From: Clostridiales bacterium
GTDB taxonomy: Bacteria; Bacillota; Clostridia; Saccharofermentanales; Saccharofermentanaceae
DNA: 64,000 nucleotides
Assembly (NCBI GenBank): GCA_017615325.1
Contig: JAGAAI010000048.1
Span: 1-64,000, forward strand
Direction of reading: 5' to 3'
Part shown: piece by piece, positions 51,117 to 59,780 of the stretch
Layout: each line of letters starts with the position of its first letter
Position numbering within the stretch: position 1 is the stretch's first letter
Position numbers and translations under genes: made by a program
The notes under the pieces: generated by a model
The model's input: only the letters and a program-made list of their open reading frames with translations
The model's database searches: none
Told to the model about the DNA's origin: nothing

Positions 51117-51695
51117 ATGCGCAAATTGCCGGTTCGTATAATGATCTCTGTTCTCATCCTGTCTTTCATTCCGTTACTTGCAGGATGCAATCCGGGTACT
51201 ATATCTTCAGATGATGTTACCGTACCCTCCGATACTTCATCCGTCGTTGATTCATATCTGCTCCTCGAGACCGAGATAAAGGAATTTAATGCTCTTTTCA
51301 ATCTCTACATGAGAACACATACCAGTGAAATGGATGTCAAGAACGGCAACGGCAAGACCTATAACGGTGAAGAATGCACGTTCACCTACACAACCACAAA
51401 ACAGTACAAGACACTTACACTTACAAAGAGTTACTCCGACAAGACAGTCGTTGACGAATACTTTAAACTCGATGACGGGGCTCTGTTCCTCGCAAGATCC
51501 ACCGTTTACACAAACGGTACAGTTGAACCAGTCGATAAGTACATCGTAAGGAAAAACAAGCTCCTTTTCATTGATGAGACTGACAAGACCGTTAAGACCC
51601 TCGCAGATCTTTCAACAGATGACGAGGAAGCCATCATGAAAGACAAAGACATGTTCCTTCACTTTGAAGACATAGAATACGTCTATGAAAAATGA
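51117..51695 (+). CDS. Putative lipoprotein, unknown function
   Basis: A 192-residue exported protein. I choose ATG 51117 (MRKLPVRIM), since the GTG five codons upstream would be part of the GAGGAAAAAGGG ribosome site. Lipobox LLAGC (Cys24). The mature part is a small beta-rich domain with regular strands (EECTFTYTTTKQYKTLTLTK, DGALFLARSTVY). No family recognised. Its last 11 bp overlap azlC, so it is co-expressed with the amino-acid exporter. Confidence 0.78.
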   Translation: MRKLPVRIMISVLILSFIPLLAGCNPGTISSDDVTVPSDTSSVVDSYLLLETEIKEFNALFNLYMRTHTSEMDVKNGNGKTYNGEECTFTYTTTKQYKTLTLTKSYSDKTVVDEYFKLDDGALFLARSTVYTNGTVEPVDKYIVRKNKLLFIDETDKTVKTLADLSTDDEEAIMKDKDMFLHFEDIEYVYEK

Positions 51696-52419
51696 TAAAC
51701 CCAATAAAAGATCAAACACTTTTAAGCAGGGAATCCTTGACGGGATTCCTGTTGCTTTGGGGTATCTTTCGGTATCCTTTTCTTTCGGGATACTGGCAGT
51801 TACGTCCGGCCTCAGCCTCTGGCAGGCAGTTCTCGTATCCCTCTTCAACCTGACTTCTGCGGGTCAGGTTGCGGGACTTTCGATCATGACAGCCTCGGGC
51901 GGTCTTGTCGAGATGGCCATATCGCAGGTCGTTATCAACTTAAGATATGGGCTCATGGCCATCTCCCTGTCACAGAAGACCGACGAGTCCGTAACTGTCC
52001 CCGCAAGGTTCCTCCTGGCGTACGGCATTACCGATGAGATCTTCGGCGTGGCATCCGGTGCTGATCACCCGATCGGCAGACGCTACCAGTTAGGGCTTAT
52101 GGTATTGCCTATCGTGGGCTGGACCCTGGGAACATTCATCGGTGCTGCCGCAGGTGCCATCTTCCCGGATTTTCTCTCCAACGCCCTTGCTATCGGCATC
52201 TACGGAATGTTCGTATCGATCGTCGTACCCAAAGCCAAGCACAGCCGCAGCATCCTCATATGCGTAATGATATCTGTAGTGATCTCTGCGCTCTTCTACT
52301 TTGAGCCGCATCTGTCATCCGCCGTCTCCGGCGGCTTTGCCACGATCATAGCGGCCATTACGGCAGCTGCTATTGGTGCAGCCTTCTTCGCATCAGATAA
52401 GGAGGAAGGAGCATCATGA
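51685..52419 (+). CDS. azlC: AzlC-family branched-chain amino acid exporter, large subunit
   Basis: A 244-residue membrane protein with AzlC features: FKQGILDGIPVALGYLSVSFSFG, LTSAGQVAGL, QVVINLRYGLMAISLSQ and TDEIFGVAS. Together with AzlD it forms an exporter of branched-chain amino acids and some analogues. It overlaps both the upstream lipoprotein (11 bp) and azlD (ATGA). Confidence 0.93.
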   Translation: MKNDKPNKRSNTFKQGILDGIPVALGYLSVSFSFGILAVTSGLSLWQAVLVSLFNLTSAGQVAGLSIMTASGGLVEMAISQVVINLRYGLMAISLSQKTDESVTVPARFLLAYGITDEIFGVASGADHPIGRRYQLGLMVLPIVGWTLGTFIGAAAGAIFPDFLSNALAIGIYGMFVSIVVPKAKHSRSILICVMISVVISALFYFEPHLSSAVSGGFATIIAAITAAAIGAAFFASDKEEGAS

Positions 52420-52739
52420 ATCCCGTGACATTTGCGATCTATCTTGCCGTAATGGCAGGCACCACATATCTTGTCAGGATGATCCCCTTCGTGCTCTTCC
52501 GCCGCAAGCTCAAGAACCGCAGGCTGATCGCATTCTTCGAATATATTCCCTACACGGTACTTGCAGCGATGACTCTCCCTGCCATGTTCTTCTCGACCGG
52601 GAATATCTATTCCGCCATAGCAGGATTCCTTGCGGCAATGGTATTCGCCCTGCTCGAAAAGTCCCTGCTCACGGTCGCCGTCGCCACCTGCCTTGCAACC
52701 CTCGCAGTAGAACTCATTACAAAGTTCGGCAGCTTCTGA
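52416..52739 (+). CDS. azlD: AzlD-family branched-chain amino acid exporter, small subunit
   Basis: A 107-residue membrane protein of the AzlD family: AGTTYLVRMIPFVLFRRKL, FEYIPYTVLAAMTLPAMF and a C-terminal helix. About four helices. The start overlaps the azlC stop (ATGA), with GGAGGAAGGAG upstream. A repeat element lies 40 bp after the stop. Confidence 0.92.
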   Translation: MNPVTFAIYLAVMAGTTYLVRMIPFVLFRRKLKNRRLIAFFEYIPYTVLAAMTLPAMFFSTGNIYSAIAGFLAAMVFALLEKSLLTVAVATCLATLAVELITKFGSF

Positions 52740-52770
52740 TCAGGCACCCAATTAAGAGAAATAATAAAAT

Positions 52771-52813
52771 CCCGGCTGTTTCCGCACAAGCGAAGCGCGG
52801 AGGACCTAAGCCG
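52771..52813. repeat. Structured repeat, copy 1 (29-nt core in inverted arms)
   Basis: The 29-nt core at 52779-52807 (starts TTTCCGCACAAGCG, ends CGGAGGACCT) is identical to the core of copy 2. It contains a TCCGC/GCGGA stem. Arms CGGCT and AGCCG (52773-52777, 52809-52813) pair around it, with imperfect TAATAA/TTATTA flanks outside. It lies downstream of azlD and may end that transcript. Confidence 0.75.
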
Positions 52814-52825
52814 ATTATTACCAAA

Positions 52826-52839
52826 GGTGCGCCAGCACC
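52826..52839. repeat. Short hairpin between repeat copies
   Basis: GGTGC-GCCA-GCACC: a perfect 5-bp stem with 4-nt loop between the two structured repeats, flanked by CCAAA/CCAAAG. Confidence 0.55.
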
Positions 52840-52844
52840 CAAAG

Positions 52845-52923
52845 CAGAATAAAAACAAATGCCTCGCATTTTCCGCACAAGCGAAGCGCGGAGGACCTTT
52901 GCGAGGCATTTGTTTTTATTCTG
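52845..52923. terminator. Structured repeat, copy 2: 24-bp perfect inverted repeat, terminator of tRNA-Thr
   Basis: Arms at 52845-52868 and 52900-52923 are perfect complements over 24 bp and enclose the same 29-nt core (52870-52898) as copy 1. The right arm reaches into the tRNA-Thr 3' CCA. On the minus strand the stem ends in TTTGTTTTTATT, so it works as a strong terminator; A-rich and T-rich ends make it usable in both directions. Confidence 0.82.
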
Positions 52924-52997
52924 GAGCCCCCAAACAGGCTTGAACTGTTGACCTCATCCTTACCATGGATGCGCTCTACCTACTGAGCTATGGGGGC
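52922..52997 (-). tRNA. tRNA-Thr (anticodon GGT)
   Basis: A 76-nt tRNA including encoded CCA (52922-52924). Acceptor GCCCCCA pairs with TGGGGGC, discriminator T. D-arm AGCTCAGTAGGTAGAGC. Anticodon loop ATGGTAA gives GGT (Thr ACC/ACU). T-arm CAGTTCAAGCCTG is normal. Confidence 0.95.
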
Positions 52998-53062
52998 GTC
53001 GTGCGAGACAAAGTATAGCACAAGCTATTTGTATTTACAACAGGGAGCGGTCTTGCCTGATC

Positions 53063-53518
53063 CTAGTCCTTGATATCAGGCGTCCTGCCGCTCATTACAT
53101 ATGTATCGTAATAGTACTTGATTATGGCGCTTCGGGTAACGATGCCGATGAACAGGCCTCTGTCATCAGTTACGGGAACGAAGTTAGCCGTCAGCGTACT
53201 TGCTATAAGGTCTTCTACACTGTCGGTGATATGAGCCGTCGGATTGGCATGCTTCTTCCTGTTGAGGTCGATCTCGCTGACCTTGAACTTCTCCAATGAC
53301 TCGATCGCCATGGTGTGGGGCTCACCGCCTTCGCCCTGTACTATGAACCAGAGAAGATCACCTTCGTTGATTGTCCCCAGATACTTACCGTCTCTGTCTA
53401 TAACGGGAACTGCAGTATAAGATGTGTTATGCATCTTCTCTAATGCCTGCCTTACCGTATAATCCGAATACAGATATGTGATATCTGCCTTCGGCTTCAT
53501 GAAAAATGCTACGTTCAT
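53063..53518 (-). CDS. CBS-domain pair protein
   Basis: A 151-residue protein made of two CBS domains (about 5-60 and 75-140), with AVPVIDRDGKYLGTINEGDLL and FVPVTDDRGLFIGIVTRSAIIKYY as their matching ends. CBS pairs bind adenine nucleotides such as AMP, ATP or c-di-AMP and signal to partner proteins. No effector domain is attached. It lies 5 bp after the esterase-like gene, so is co-transcribed. Confidence 0.9.
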   Translation of the reverse strand: MNVAFFMKPKADITYLYSDYTVRQALEKMHNTSYTAVPVIDRDGKYLGTINEGDLLWFIVQGEGGEPHTMAIESLEKFKVSEIDLNRKKHANPTAHITDSVEDLIASTLTANFVPVTDDRGLFIGIVTRSAIIKYYYDTYVMSGRTPDIKD

Positions 53519-53523
53519 CCTGA

Positions 53524-55122
53524 TTACACTCCACCCAGATCCTTATCTATTGTAACTGAGAACGGTGCAGCCGTAAGTCCGTTTTGGGCATGCAAAGGAG
53601 TAGGTCCGTAACTTACATATGCGTATCTAACCTTTGACGGGTAGACAACGTTGGGACAATTGAGCAGTACCGTTCTGCCGTCGAAGTCGATCGACGCTTC
53701 TGCCGGGAAGAAGACCTCGTCTTCGCCGGCGACCTGGAAGCCGGAATCTTCACTCGTATAAACGACATCCAGGTTCAGGAGGGCATAATCCCCTCCGAAT
53801 GTTATCTCGACACCCTCGCCTCTTCTTGCATCGATGATGTAAGGAGCTACGGCGTTAACGTTATCAAAGCCGTAAACGAATTTCTCGGCAAGGAGGGCCA
53901 GTCTGTCACCGACCGTCTTCTTGTCCGAAGGGTGGAGATTATCGAACTCGCCGCAATCGATAATTACCGCCATATAGACATTGGGCACGTCGATCGCAAC
54001 GAGTTGCTGCTGTTCTCTTAATGTGGGCCAGCACATATCCTCGTATCCCATGTACTTCTTCTCTTTGGAGATATACATAGGAAGCTGGCAGAAGAGGAAA
54101 GGCATCTCCTGATCGAAGAAGACTTCTCTCCATTCCGAGATAAGTGATGTCAGGACCACTCCGTATTCGTTGGCATGTTCCCAGTCGGCCTCGCCTTGAT
54201 AGAAGATGACTCCTCTCAGTGTGTAAGGCGCGATCCTTAAGACCATGCTCTCAAAAAATGACCCCGGGTGCCTCTCTGCCTTGACGCCGATCGGCGGCGG
54301 CCAGGGGAATTCGCCGACATCGCGGTCAGATTCCTTGTAGGTCATGAAGGGGTTCTCTTCCAGAGCCTTCTCAAGCTCATGGTTATATTTTTCGAGTCTC
54401 TGTTCGTAATCCTTGCTTCTCTCTTCGTACTCTTCTTCGGTAAGATCGTCACAGTCGCGTTCGAACTCTTTTAATATCGTCTTGCCTTCCTTGGTGGCAA
54501 GGAGAGAATCAACAGATTGCCAACAGGAGATGGAAGAACTCGTATATGCACAGCAGATGATTCCGATCTTACTTTCAATTCTGGATTCAACCTCTCGGGC
54601 AAAATAGTAAGCCACCGCGCTCATCTTGCCTGCAGTCTGGGCGTCTATCCTGACCCACTTTGCTTCCTCTTCAGCCTTGGCCTGTTCTTCATTCAGGAAG
54701 CCGAACTGGGGAACTTCGTAGTAGAAGATCTCGGTCTCGGGGATCTTGGTCACGATGAACTTGGCAAACTCGGATCTGTTAAGAGGATAGAGCATATTCG
54801 TCTGTCCTGCCGCGAGCCAGACTTCGCCCGCCCAGGTATTGTTCATCTCGACTACCGCATCCTGTGCGCTTACGCGGATCTTAAAAGGTCCGCCAGGTTC
54901 GTCGATCGATGATGAGAAAATAAGGAAACTGCCGTCCTCTTCGAAGGAACCTTCGCCCTTGGAGACTACATTGCCGGCTTCATCGGTTACCTCACAGGAG
55001 ATAATGACTCCCTGGGTCCCGGCCTTGACACTGGCTTCGTCACAACTGCCAAACACACGGAGCTCGGCTCCCCACTGGAAGACCATGTTATCTTTGAATA
55101 TACCGTTAAGCTTTATATTCAT
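53524..55122 (-). CDS. Sialate O-acetylesterase-like protein with Thr in the nucleophile motif
   Basis: A 532-residue SGNH-fold esterase of the sialate O-acetylesterase (SASA) family, no signal peptide. Start taken at ATG 55122 (MNIKLNGIFKDNMVFQW); a TTG 12 codons upstream lacks a ribosome site. Family blocks are AGEVWLAAGQTNM, GVIFYQGEADWEHANEY and DNLHPSDKKTVGDRLA (Asp/His). In relatives the first block is GQSNM with catalytic Ser; here Thr108 replaces it. The protein may be weakly active, inactive, or act by Thr. Removal of acetyl esters from sugars is the expected role if active. Confidence 0.8.
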   Translation of the reverse strand: MNIKLNGIFKDNMVFQWGAELRVFGSCDEASVKAGTQGVIISCEVTDEAGNVVSKGEGSFEEDGSFLIFSSSIDEPGGPFKIRVSAQDAVVEMNNTWAGEVWLAAGQTNMLYPLNRSEFAKFIVTKIPETEIFYYEVPQFGFLNEEQAKAEEEAKWVRIDAQTAGKMSAVAYYFAREVESRIESKIGIICCAYTSSSISCWQSVDSLLATKEGKTILKEFERDCDDLTEEEYEERSKDYEQRLEKYNHELEKALEENPFMTYKESDRDVGEFPWPPPIGVKAERHPGSFFESMVLRIAPYTLRGVIFYQGEADWEHANEYGVVLTSLISEWREVFFDQEMPFLFCQLPMYISKEKKYMGYEDMCWPTLREQQQLVAIDVPNVYMAVIIDCGEFDNLHPSDKKTVGDRLALLAEKFVYGFDNVNAVAPYIIDARRGEGVEITFGGDYALLNLDVVYTSEDSGFQVAGEDEVFFPAEASIDFDGRTVLLNCPNVVYPSKVRYAYVSYGPTPLHAQNGLTAAPFSVTIDKDLGGV

Positions 55123-55200
55123 TGCCCAATGTGCCTCGTCTTGAGACGAACCCTTCAAAGTTTTTGTATTTTATTATTATACAGCAAATCGGGCTTAAAA

Positions 55201-55998
55201 TCAGTTCTTGAGCAACTTTTGTTCAAAATGCAGGACAAGGCCCGTAGGAAGGACCTTTGAGACAAAGTGGACCATCTTCTGCGAAAACTTATATACCAGT
55301 ACTTTTCTGCCTTTGTAAGAAGCCTTCAATGAGGCTTTGGCGAGCTTATCTGCCTGAGCCACCACATTTTTGCGGAAGCCCGTGAACTCAGTCTCACGTC
55401 CGCCCGTGGCTTTCCCCAGGAACTCGGTATCGACGGGACCGGGGCAGACCGCCGTTACGACAATACCCTGCGGGGCAAGTTCGGCACCTAAGGCTCTGGA
55501 GAAGTTAAGAACGTAAGATTTGCTCGCAGCATAGACCGCAAAACCCGGCTGGGGAAGAAAAGCCGCGGAAGATGCGATATTGATGATCCTTCCTCCGCCT
55601 TTCTTCACCTCAGATGTCTTCATGTAGGGAAGAACTATCCTGGTAAGAAGGGTTAAGCTCTGACAATTGACATTGATGGTGGCAGCGACATCCTCTATGG
55701 CATTAGAGGAAAGATTTCCTCTCTTTCCCAATCCGGCACAGTTTATCAGCAGGCAAACGCTGTAATCACCTGATGACAGCCTTTGTCCTATGGATTCAAG
55801 ATCATTAGCATTTGTAAGGTCTGCCTTTACAGGGCGGATCCTCTTATCGCCCGTAAGCGCAAGAAGGGCGTCGAGTTTATCCTGACGCCTTGCTACGATC
55901 CATATCTCATCGAGAGTTTCATCCGTTACTGAGATCTCCTTAACGAATGCTTCACCGATCCCTGAAGAAGCTCCGGTAACGATCGCGATCTTTTTCAT
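55201..55998 (-). CDS. Short-chain dehydrogenase (DltE-like SDR)
   Basis: A 265-residue SDR with GASSGIGEAFVKEI, NCAGLGKRG, NIASSAAFLPQPGFAVYAASKSYVLNFS split at the active site (Ser, Tyr, Lys present), and CPGPVDTEF. Typical NAD(P)-dependent oxidoreductase of unknown substrate. It begins 2 bp after the stop of the giant membrane protein. Confidence 0.92.
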   Translation of the reverse strand: MKKIAIVTGASSGIGEAFVKEISVTDETLDEIWIVARRQDKLDALLALTGDKRIRPVKADLTNANDLESIGQRLSSGDYSVCLLINCAGLGKRGNLSSNAIEDVAATINVNCQSLTLLTRIVLPYMKTSEVKKGGGRIINIASSAAFLPQPGFAVYAASKSYVLNFSRALGAELAPQGIVVTAVCPGPVDTEFLGKATGGRETEFTGFRKNVVAQADKLAKASLKASYKGRKVLVYKFSQKMVHFVSKVLPTGLVLHFEQKLLKN

Positions 55999-56000
55999 CC

Positions 56001-58574
56001 TTACAGGCCTTCAGAGACTCCATCCGTTCCCTTGTTATCGGAAGATTCCATGGGAAGGGATGAATTCAGGATAGAAGGTCTCTTTCCTTCCAAAGCCTTG
56101 CCGAGAGCAGGAGCCCTGTCTTCTTCTTCAAGCTGGCCTGCACTGTTAGGTCTTCTTATGCCGCCATAAGCGGACTCTGATTCTTCACGCTGTTCAACCG
56201 GATTCTGCTTTGCTTTGTTGAAGAAAGCTGCCTTGCGGGAAGATCCTGACGTGAAGCTGGTAGGCTCATCCGAGTCTATGTTCCTGCGGACATTCTTTTG
56301 AGGAGCCGGCTGACTATTGGCCTTAGCCTCAGCATTGGGAACGAATCCGGGAACTGCTGCACCTTCGACGGGTTTAAAAGGAGATGCTCCGCCGTAGTTA
56401 TCCCAGTTAGCTTTGACACCGGGTCTTGCCGCTGCCGGAGGAGGTGTCTTGCTCTTGCTCAAAGCAGAACCCAGTGCATTGACCTCATCGGAATCGGGCT
56501 TCCTGTGTTCGAAGTTGCTTATGGATGCACGGTAGGAAGTATCCTTCTTCTCCTGTTCCCAAACGGGCTTGGAGGGAGCCTCTTCAGCCTGCTTGGGGCT
56601 TTCCTTCTTCTGGGCCCAGAAAGGCTTGTTCTGGCTTTCTCTCTTAGGCTTCTCTTCCCTCTCCCATACGGGCTTGGAAGGTTCTGCCTGAGGCTTTGCT
56701 TCTGCCTGAGGCTTAGGTTCTTCCTTCTTCTCTGCCCAGGAAGGTTTGTTGATGTCAGGCCTTGCCTTCGGCTCTTCATTCCTCTCCCAGACGGGCTTTG
56801 TCGGAGCTTCCTGCTGTACCTTAGGCTGCGGTCTGCTCTGTGCCCAGGCGGGCTTGTTCAGATCACCCCTGGGTCTGGCATTGTTGTCTCTTTCCCAAAC
56901 GGGTCTTGTGGGAGCCTCTTCCTGCTTGAAAGCGGATCCTGCTGCTACAGCCGCTCCGCCTATGGTCGTTGTCTTTGCCGCAGGTCTTGCGAATGCTTCA
57001 GGAGCAGATGAGATCTTGCCCTCTGTTGCTGCCAGTTCTGCAGCTGCTCTTTCTGCAGCCTGCCTCTCAGCCTCTGCCTGAGCTTGAGCCTGGGCAGCTT
57101 CTCTTCTTGCAGCCTCTGCTCTCCTGGCGGCTTCCTTTGCAGCCCTTCTTGCAGCCTCAGCCTTCTCCATGGCGGCCTTTTCTTCAGGGGAGAGGTTGGA
57201 TTTGGCACCTGCGCCCTGTCCCTGGAAACCTGCTCTGTTATTAGCTGCCTGGGTGGCTGATGCGATACCCGGTCTCTTTACGGGAGGCTTGGGCTGGATG
57301 GTCTTATCGGAATTCTCCATATCGCGGAGATTCTTCATGGCAGATGCCGTGTTATATCCGCTGGATCTGGAATTCATCGATCTTGCTGCGAGAGCAGCTT
57401 CTTCGGCATACTGGGAATCAAGTTTATCTCCCGTTATCGAACAGTAGAGCTTGGGAACGCCGGGAATAAGCCTTATTGCGCTCTCCTTGGATGTGTACTT
57501 CTTAACCTTGTTGAGATAGAGATATCTTCCGATGAGAAGAACTATGATGGCAAGGACTATCATGTGCCAGGGCTGGATCTTAGTTCCCCTTGCAGGACCT
57601 GAAGACACGAGCTTCTGGATGAGAAGAGTCGTTGCCTCCGTCGTGACCTCCACAGTCTCCTCAACTGAAGGTTCTGTGGGCGCGGTGGTGCTCATGGTCG
57701 TCGTTGTCTCGTCCTGAGCGGGAATGACAACAGCCTCCGTATCGGAAGTCTCTTCAGAAGTCTCCTTCTTTTTCTTCTCTTTCTCGGTAGTTGTTGTAGT
57801 TGTATCCTTTGTCTTCTTGGTGGTGGTCGTTGTTGTCGTTGCCTGAGTCGTTGTTGTCGTGGTTACATCCTTCTTCGTTGTGGTTGCAGCTGTAGTCGTT
57901 GCCTTGGAAGAAGTTGTCGTTGTCGTAGCTTTAGTTGTAGCTCTCGTTGTCGTGGTCGTAGTTGTAGCACGCGTCGTTGTAGCCCTGGTAGTCGATCTGG
58001 TCGTACCGCTGGTAGAAGAAGACGTTCCTCTGGTGGGATTAACGACGGGAGCTGCCGTGGGAGCTTTTGTAGGGATCGGGGTAGGTGTTGCCGTAGGAGC
58101 TTTTGTAGGAACCGGTGTAGGTGTTGCCGTGGGAACCGGAGTAGGGGTCGGTTTATTATCCGCAGAGCTTGCAGATACATTGGAAACAGAACAACGTATA
58201 TCACCTACATTTGTACCGGCAAAATTAAAGCCTGCATTGCTGTCGTTTGGATTGCTTCCTCCCCATGTGGTTATGGTAACATGAACACTGGATTCGCCCG
58301 TGCTCTTGACTTTACAGTTCCATGTATTGGTGACATCGATAGTATGATTGAAGTCCAGATCGAAACTGCACTTGTCACCCTTCTCATAACCCTTGACATC
58401 AAAGGTAACCTGACCTCCGTCGTCGTGAAATGCTCTGCAATGCGCCGTAACCTTGGCGTTTCCCCTGCTGCTGGCACTGACCATTTCTGCCGGAAATAAA
58501 AAAGCGGCAATAGCAGATATGACTACTAATGCGGCAAGTAAAACGCTAATCTTCTTAGTTCCCGATAACGTCAT
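56001..58574 (-). CDS. Giant Thr-rich membrane protein with PVWER repeats
   Basis: An 857-residue protein. Signal peptide (about 1-35). A beta-rich extracellular domain (about 38-135) resembles, in outline only, a cellulose-binding module (NTWNCKVKSTGESSVHVTI, then GFNFAG). Pro/Thr repeats (PTPVPTATPTP) and a long poly-Thr stretch with Lys follow (about 138-330), like a mucin-type linker. One membrane helix (about 337-357). The cytoplasmic part has an Ala/Arg/Glu coiled coil (about 460-525) and four repeats of PVWER...NKPxWAQK (about 550-690), then a disordered tail. Unrecognised as a whole. It links outside to inside like a surface sensor, but this is inference. Confidence 0.75.
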   Translation of the reverse strand: MTLSGTKKISVLLAALVVISAIAAFLFPAEMVSASSRGNAKVTAHCRAFHDDGGQVTFDVKGYEKGDKCSFDLDFNHTIDVTNTWNCKVKSTGESSVHVTITTWGGSNPNDSNAGFNFAGTNVGDIRCSVSNVSASSADNKPTPTPVPTATPTPVPTKAPTATPTPIPTKAPTAAPVVNPTRGTSSSTSGTTRSTTRATTTRATTTTTTTRATTKATTTTTSSKATTTAATTTKKDVTTTTTTQATTTTTTTKKTKDTTTTTTEKEKKKKETSEETSDTEAVVIPAQDETTTTMSTTAPTEPSVEETVEVTTEATTLLIQKLVSSGPARGTKIQPWHMIVLAIIVLLIGRYLYLNKVKKYTSKESAIRLIPGVPKLYCSITGDKLDSQYAEEAALAARSMNSRSSGYNTASAMKNLRDMENSDKTIQPKPPVKRPGIASATQAANNRAGFQGQGAGAKSNLSPEEKAAMEKAEAARRAAKEAARRAEAARREAAQAQAQAEAERQAAERAAAELAATEGKISSAPEAFARPAAKTTTIGGAAVAAGSAFKQEEAPTRPVWERDNNARPRGDLNKPAWAQSRPQPKVQQEAPTKPVWERNEEPKARPDINKPSWAEKKEEPKPQAEAKPQAEPSKPVWEREEKPKRESQNKPFWAQKKESPKQAEEAPSKPVWEQEKKDTSYRASISNFEHRKPDSDEVNALGSALSKSKTPPPAAARPGVKANWDNYGGASPFKPVEGAAVPGFVPNAEAKANSQPAPQKNVRRNIDSDEPTSFTSGSSRKAAFFNKAKQNPVEQREESESAYGGIRRPNSAGQLEEEDRAPALGKALEGKRPSILNSSLPMESSDNKGTDGVSEGL

Positions 58575-58591
58575 GAGTTAACCCCTCCAAC

Positions 58592-58610
58592 AAGGACCCG
58601 AAGGTCCCTT
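58592..58610 (-). promoter_or_regulatory. UUCG-tetraloop hairpin in the leader of the giant membrane protein
   Basis: On the minus-strand RNA AAGGGACC-UUCG-GGUCCUU forms a very stable hairpin 20-40 nt before the start codon, between the promoter and the GGAGGGG ribosome site. Could affect mRNA stability or translation. Confidence 0.6.
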
Positions 58611-58630
58611 CATGTGTTCTCGTATAAAAA

Positions 58631-58659
58631 ATTATACGACCTGGAGGGATTTTATTCAA
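58631..58659 (-). promoter_or_regulatory. Promoter of the giant membrane protein gene
   Basis: On the minus strand TTGAAT (58654-58659), 17-bp spacer, TATAAT (58631-58636). The -10 is inside an inverted repeat CGTATAA-4-TTATACG (58621-58638). Confidence 0.75.
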
Positions 58660-58718
58660 TAATATATATTAATAAACACTTAACATTTGTGGCGCAAACT
58701 TATTAAATTCGGAACTGA

Positions 58719-59765
58719 TCAGGCGATAACACCGCCTAAAGCCAGCAGATCATCATCGTAGAAAACCGCTGCCTGGCCGGGGGCCGGAGCCCTTACCGGC
58801 TCATCGAAAAGAGCCGTCAGCTTATCTTCACCTGTACGTGTAACTATGCAGGGGACAAGGGGGTGGTGATATCTGATCTTGCCCGCAAGCCTTAGGGAGG
58901 CGCCCTGCGGGATATCTTCTGCCGCCATGAAGTTAAGGTTTATGACCTCGACTTCCTTTGTGTAAAGATCACTGTCATCACCGATCACGACTTCGTTTGT
59001 CACGGGGTCTATCCTTGTAACGTATTGTCTCTCACCCAAAGCTATGCCCAGACCGCGGCGCTGGCCTATGGTGTAGTTGATTATGCCCTTGTGCTGCCCC
59101 AGGACATTTCCTTGGGTATCGACGAAATTGCCTCCGGGCGGAACATCTCCTTCAAAGTGATCCTCTATAAAGGATGCATGATCACCGTCGGGAACAAAGC
59201 ATATCTCCTGGGATTCTTCTTTGTTGTATACTTCGATCCCTGCGGACTTTGCGATCTTGCGCACTTCATCTTTCGTAAGATCGCCCAGAGGAAAGATGGT
59301 CCGGGCAAGCATCTCCTGGGACAAGCGGTAGAGCATATAGGACTGGTCTTTGGCAGTATTCGCGCTCATCTTTACGGCAAGGCGTCCGGAATCAGTCTTA
59401 ACGATCTTCGCGTAATGGCCCGTGGCTATGTATCCGGCATTATGGTAGGACGCAGCCCGCAGAAGTCCCGTCCACTTGATATCGTGATTGCAGCCCGTGC
59501 AGGGATTGGGTGTCTTGCCGTCTCTATAGGCCCTTGCAAAAGGATCCACGACATCTGTCATGAACTCCTTTTCCATGTTTACGACAGAATACGGGATCCC
59601 CAGGGTCTGACAGGTCCCGGAAGCCTCAGACACTTCACAGCATCTGTTGATGTCGTGCCATATCTTCAGAGTGACACCATAAACATCGTAGCCTGCAGCT
59701 TTAAGAAGAACGCAGGCAACTGCGGAGTCGACTCCGCCGCTCATGCCTACTACTACGCCTGCCAT
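58719..59765 (-). CDS. mnmA: tRNA-specific 2-thiouridylase
   Basis: A 348-residue MnmA, which thiolates U34 of tRNA-Lys, -Glu and -Gln. PP-loop GMSGGVDSAVA for ATP, NPCTGCN with catalytic Cys, ATGHYAK, KDQSYMLYRL, EICFVPDGDHASFIED and TIGQRRGLG. All motifs are intact and length is normal. It begins 15 bp after the HD-GYP gene and is probably co-transcribed with it. Confidence 0.96.
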   Translation of the reverse strand: MAGVVVGMSGGVDSAVACVLLKAAGYDVYGVTLKIWHDINRCCEVSEASGTCQTLGIPYSVVNMEKEFMTDVVDPFARAYRDGKTPNPCTGCNHDIKWTGLLRAASYHNAGYIATGHYAKIVKTDSGRLAVKMSANTAKDQSYMLYRLSQEMLARTIFPLGDLTKDEVRKIAKSAGIEVYNKEESQEICFVPDGDHASFIEDHFEGDVPPGGNFVDTQGNVLGQHKGIINYTIGQRRGLGIALGERQYVTRIDPVTNEVVIGDDSDLYTKEVEVINLNFMAAEDIPQGASLRLAGKIRYHHPLVPCIVTRTGEDKLTALFDEPVRAPAPGQAAVFYDDDLLALGGVIA

Positions 59766-59780
59766 TCCTTGACCTCTTTA

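Noticed and set aside
52779..52898. CRISPR array
   Set aside because: Only two copies, each within its own inverted arms, unequal surroundings and no cas genes.
56298..57011. 237-codon Arg/Leu-rich plus-strand frame
   Set aside because: Antisense to the repeat part of the giant membrane protein; composition is that of a reverse complement of Glu/Lys/Pro codons.
57859..58284. 141-codon Val-rich plus-strand frame
   Set aside because: A mirror of the Thr-codon repeats of the giant membrane protein; low complexity explains the open frame.
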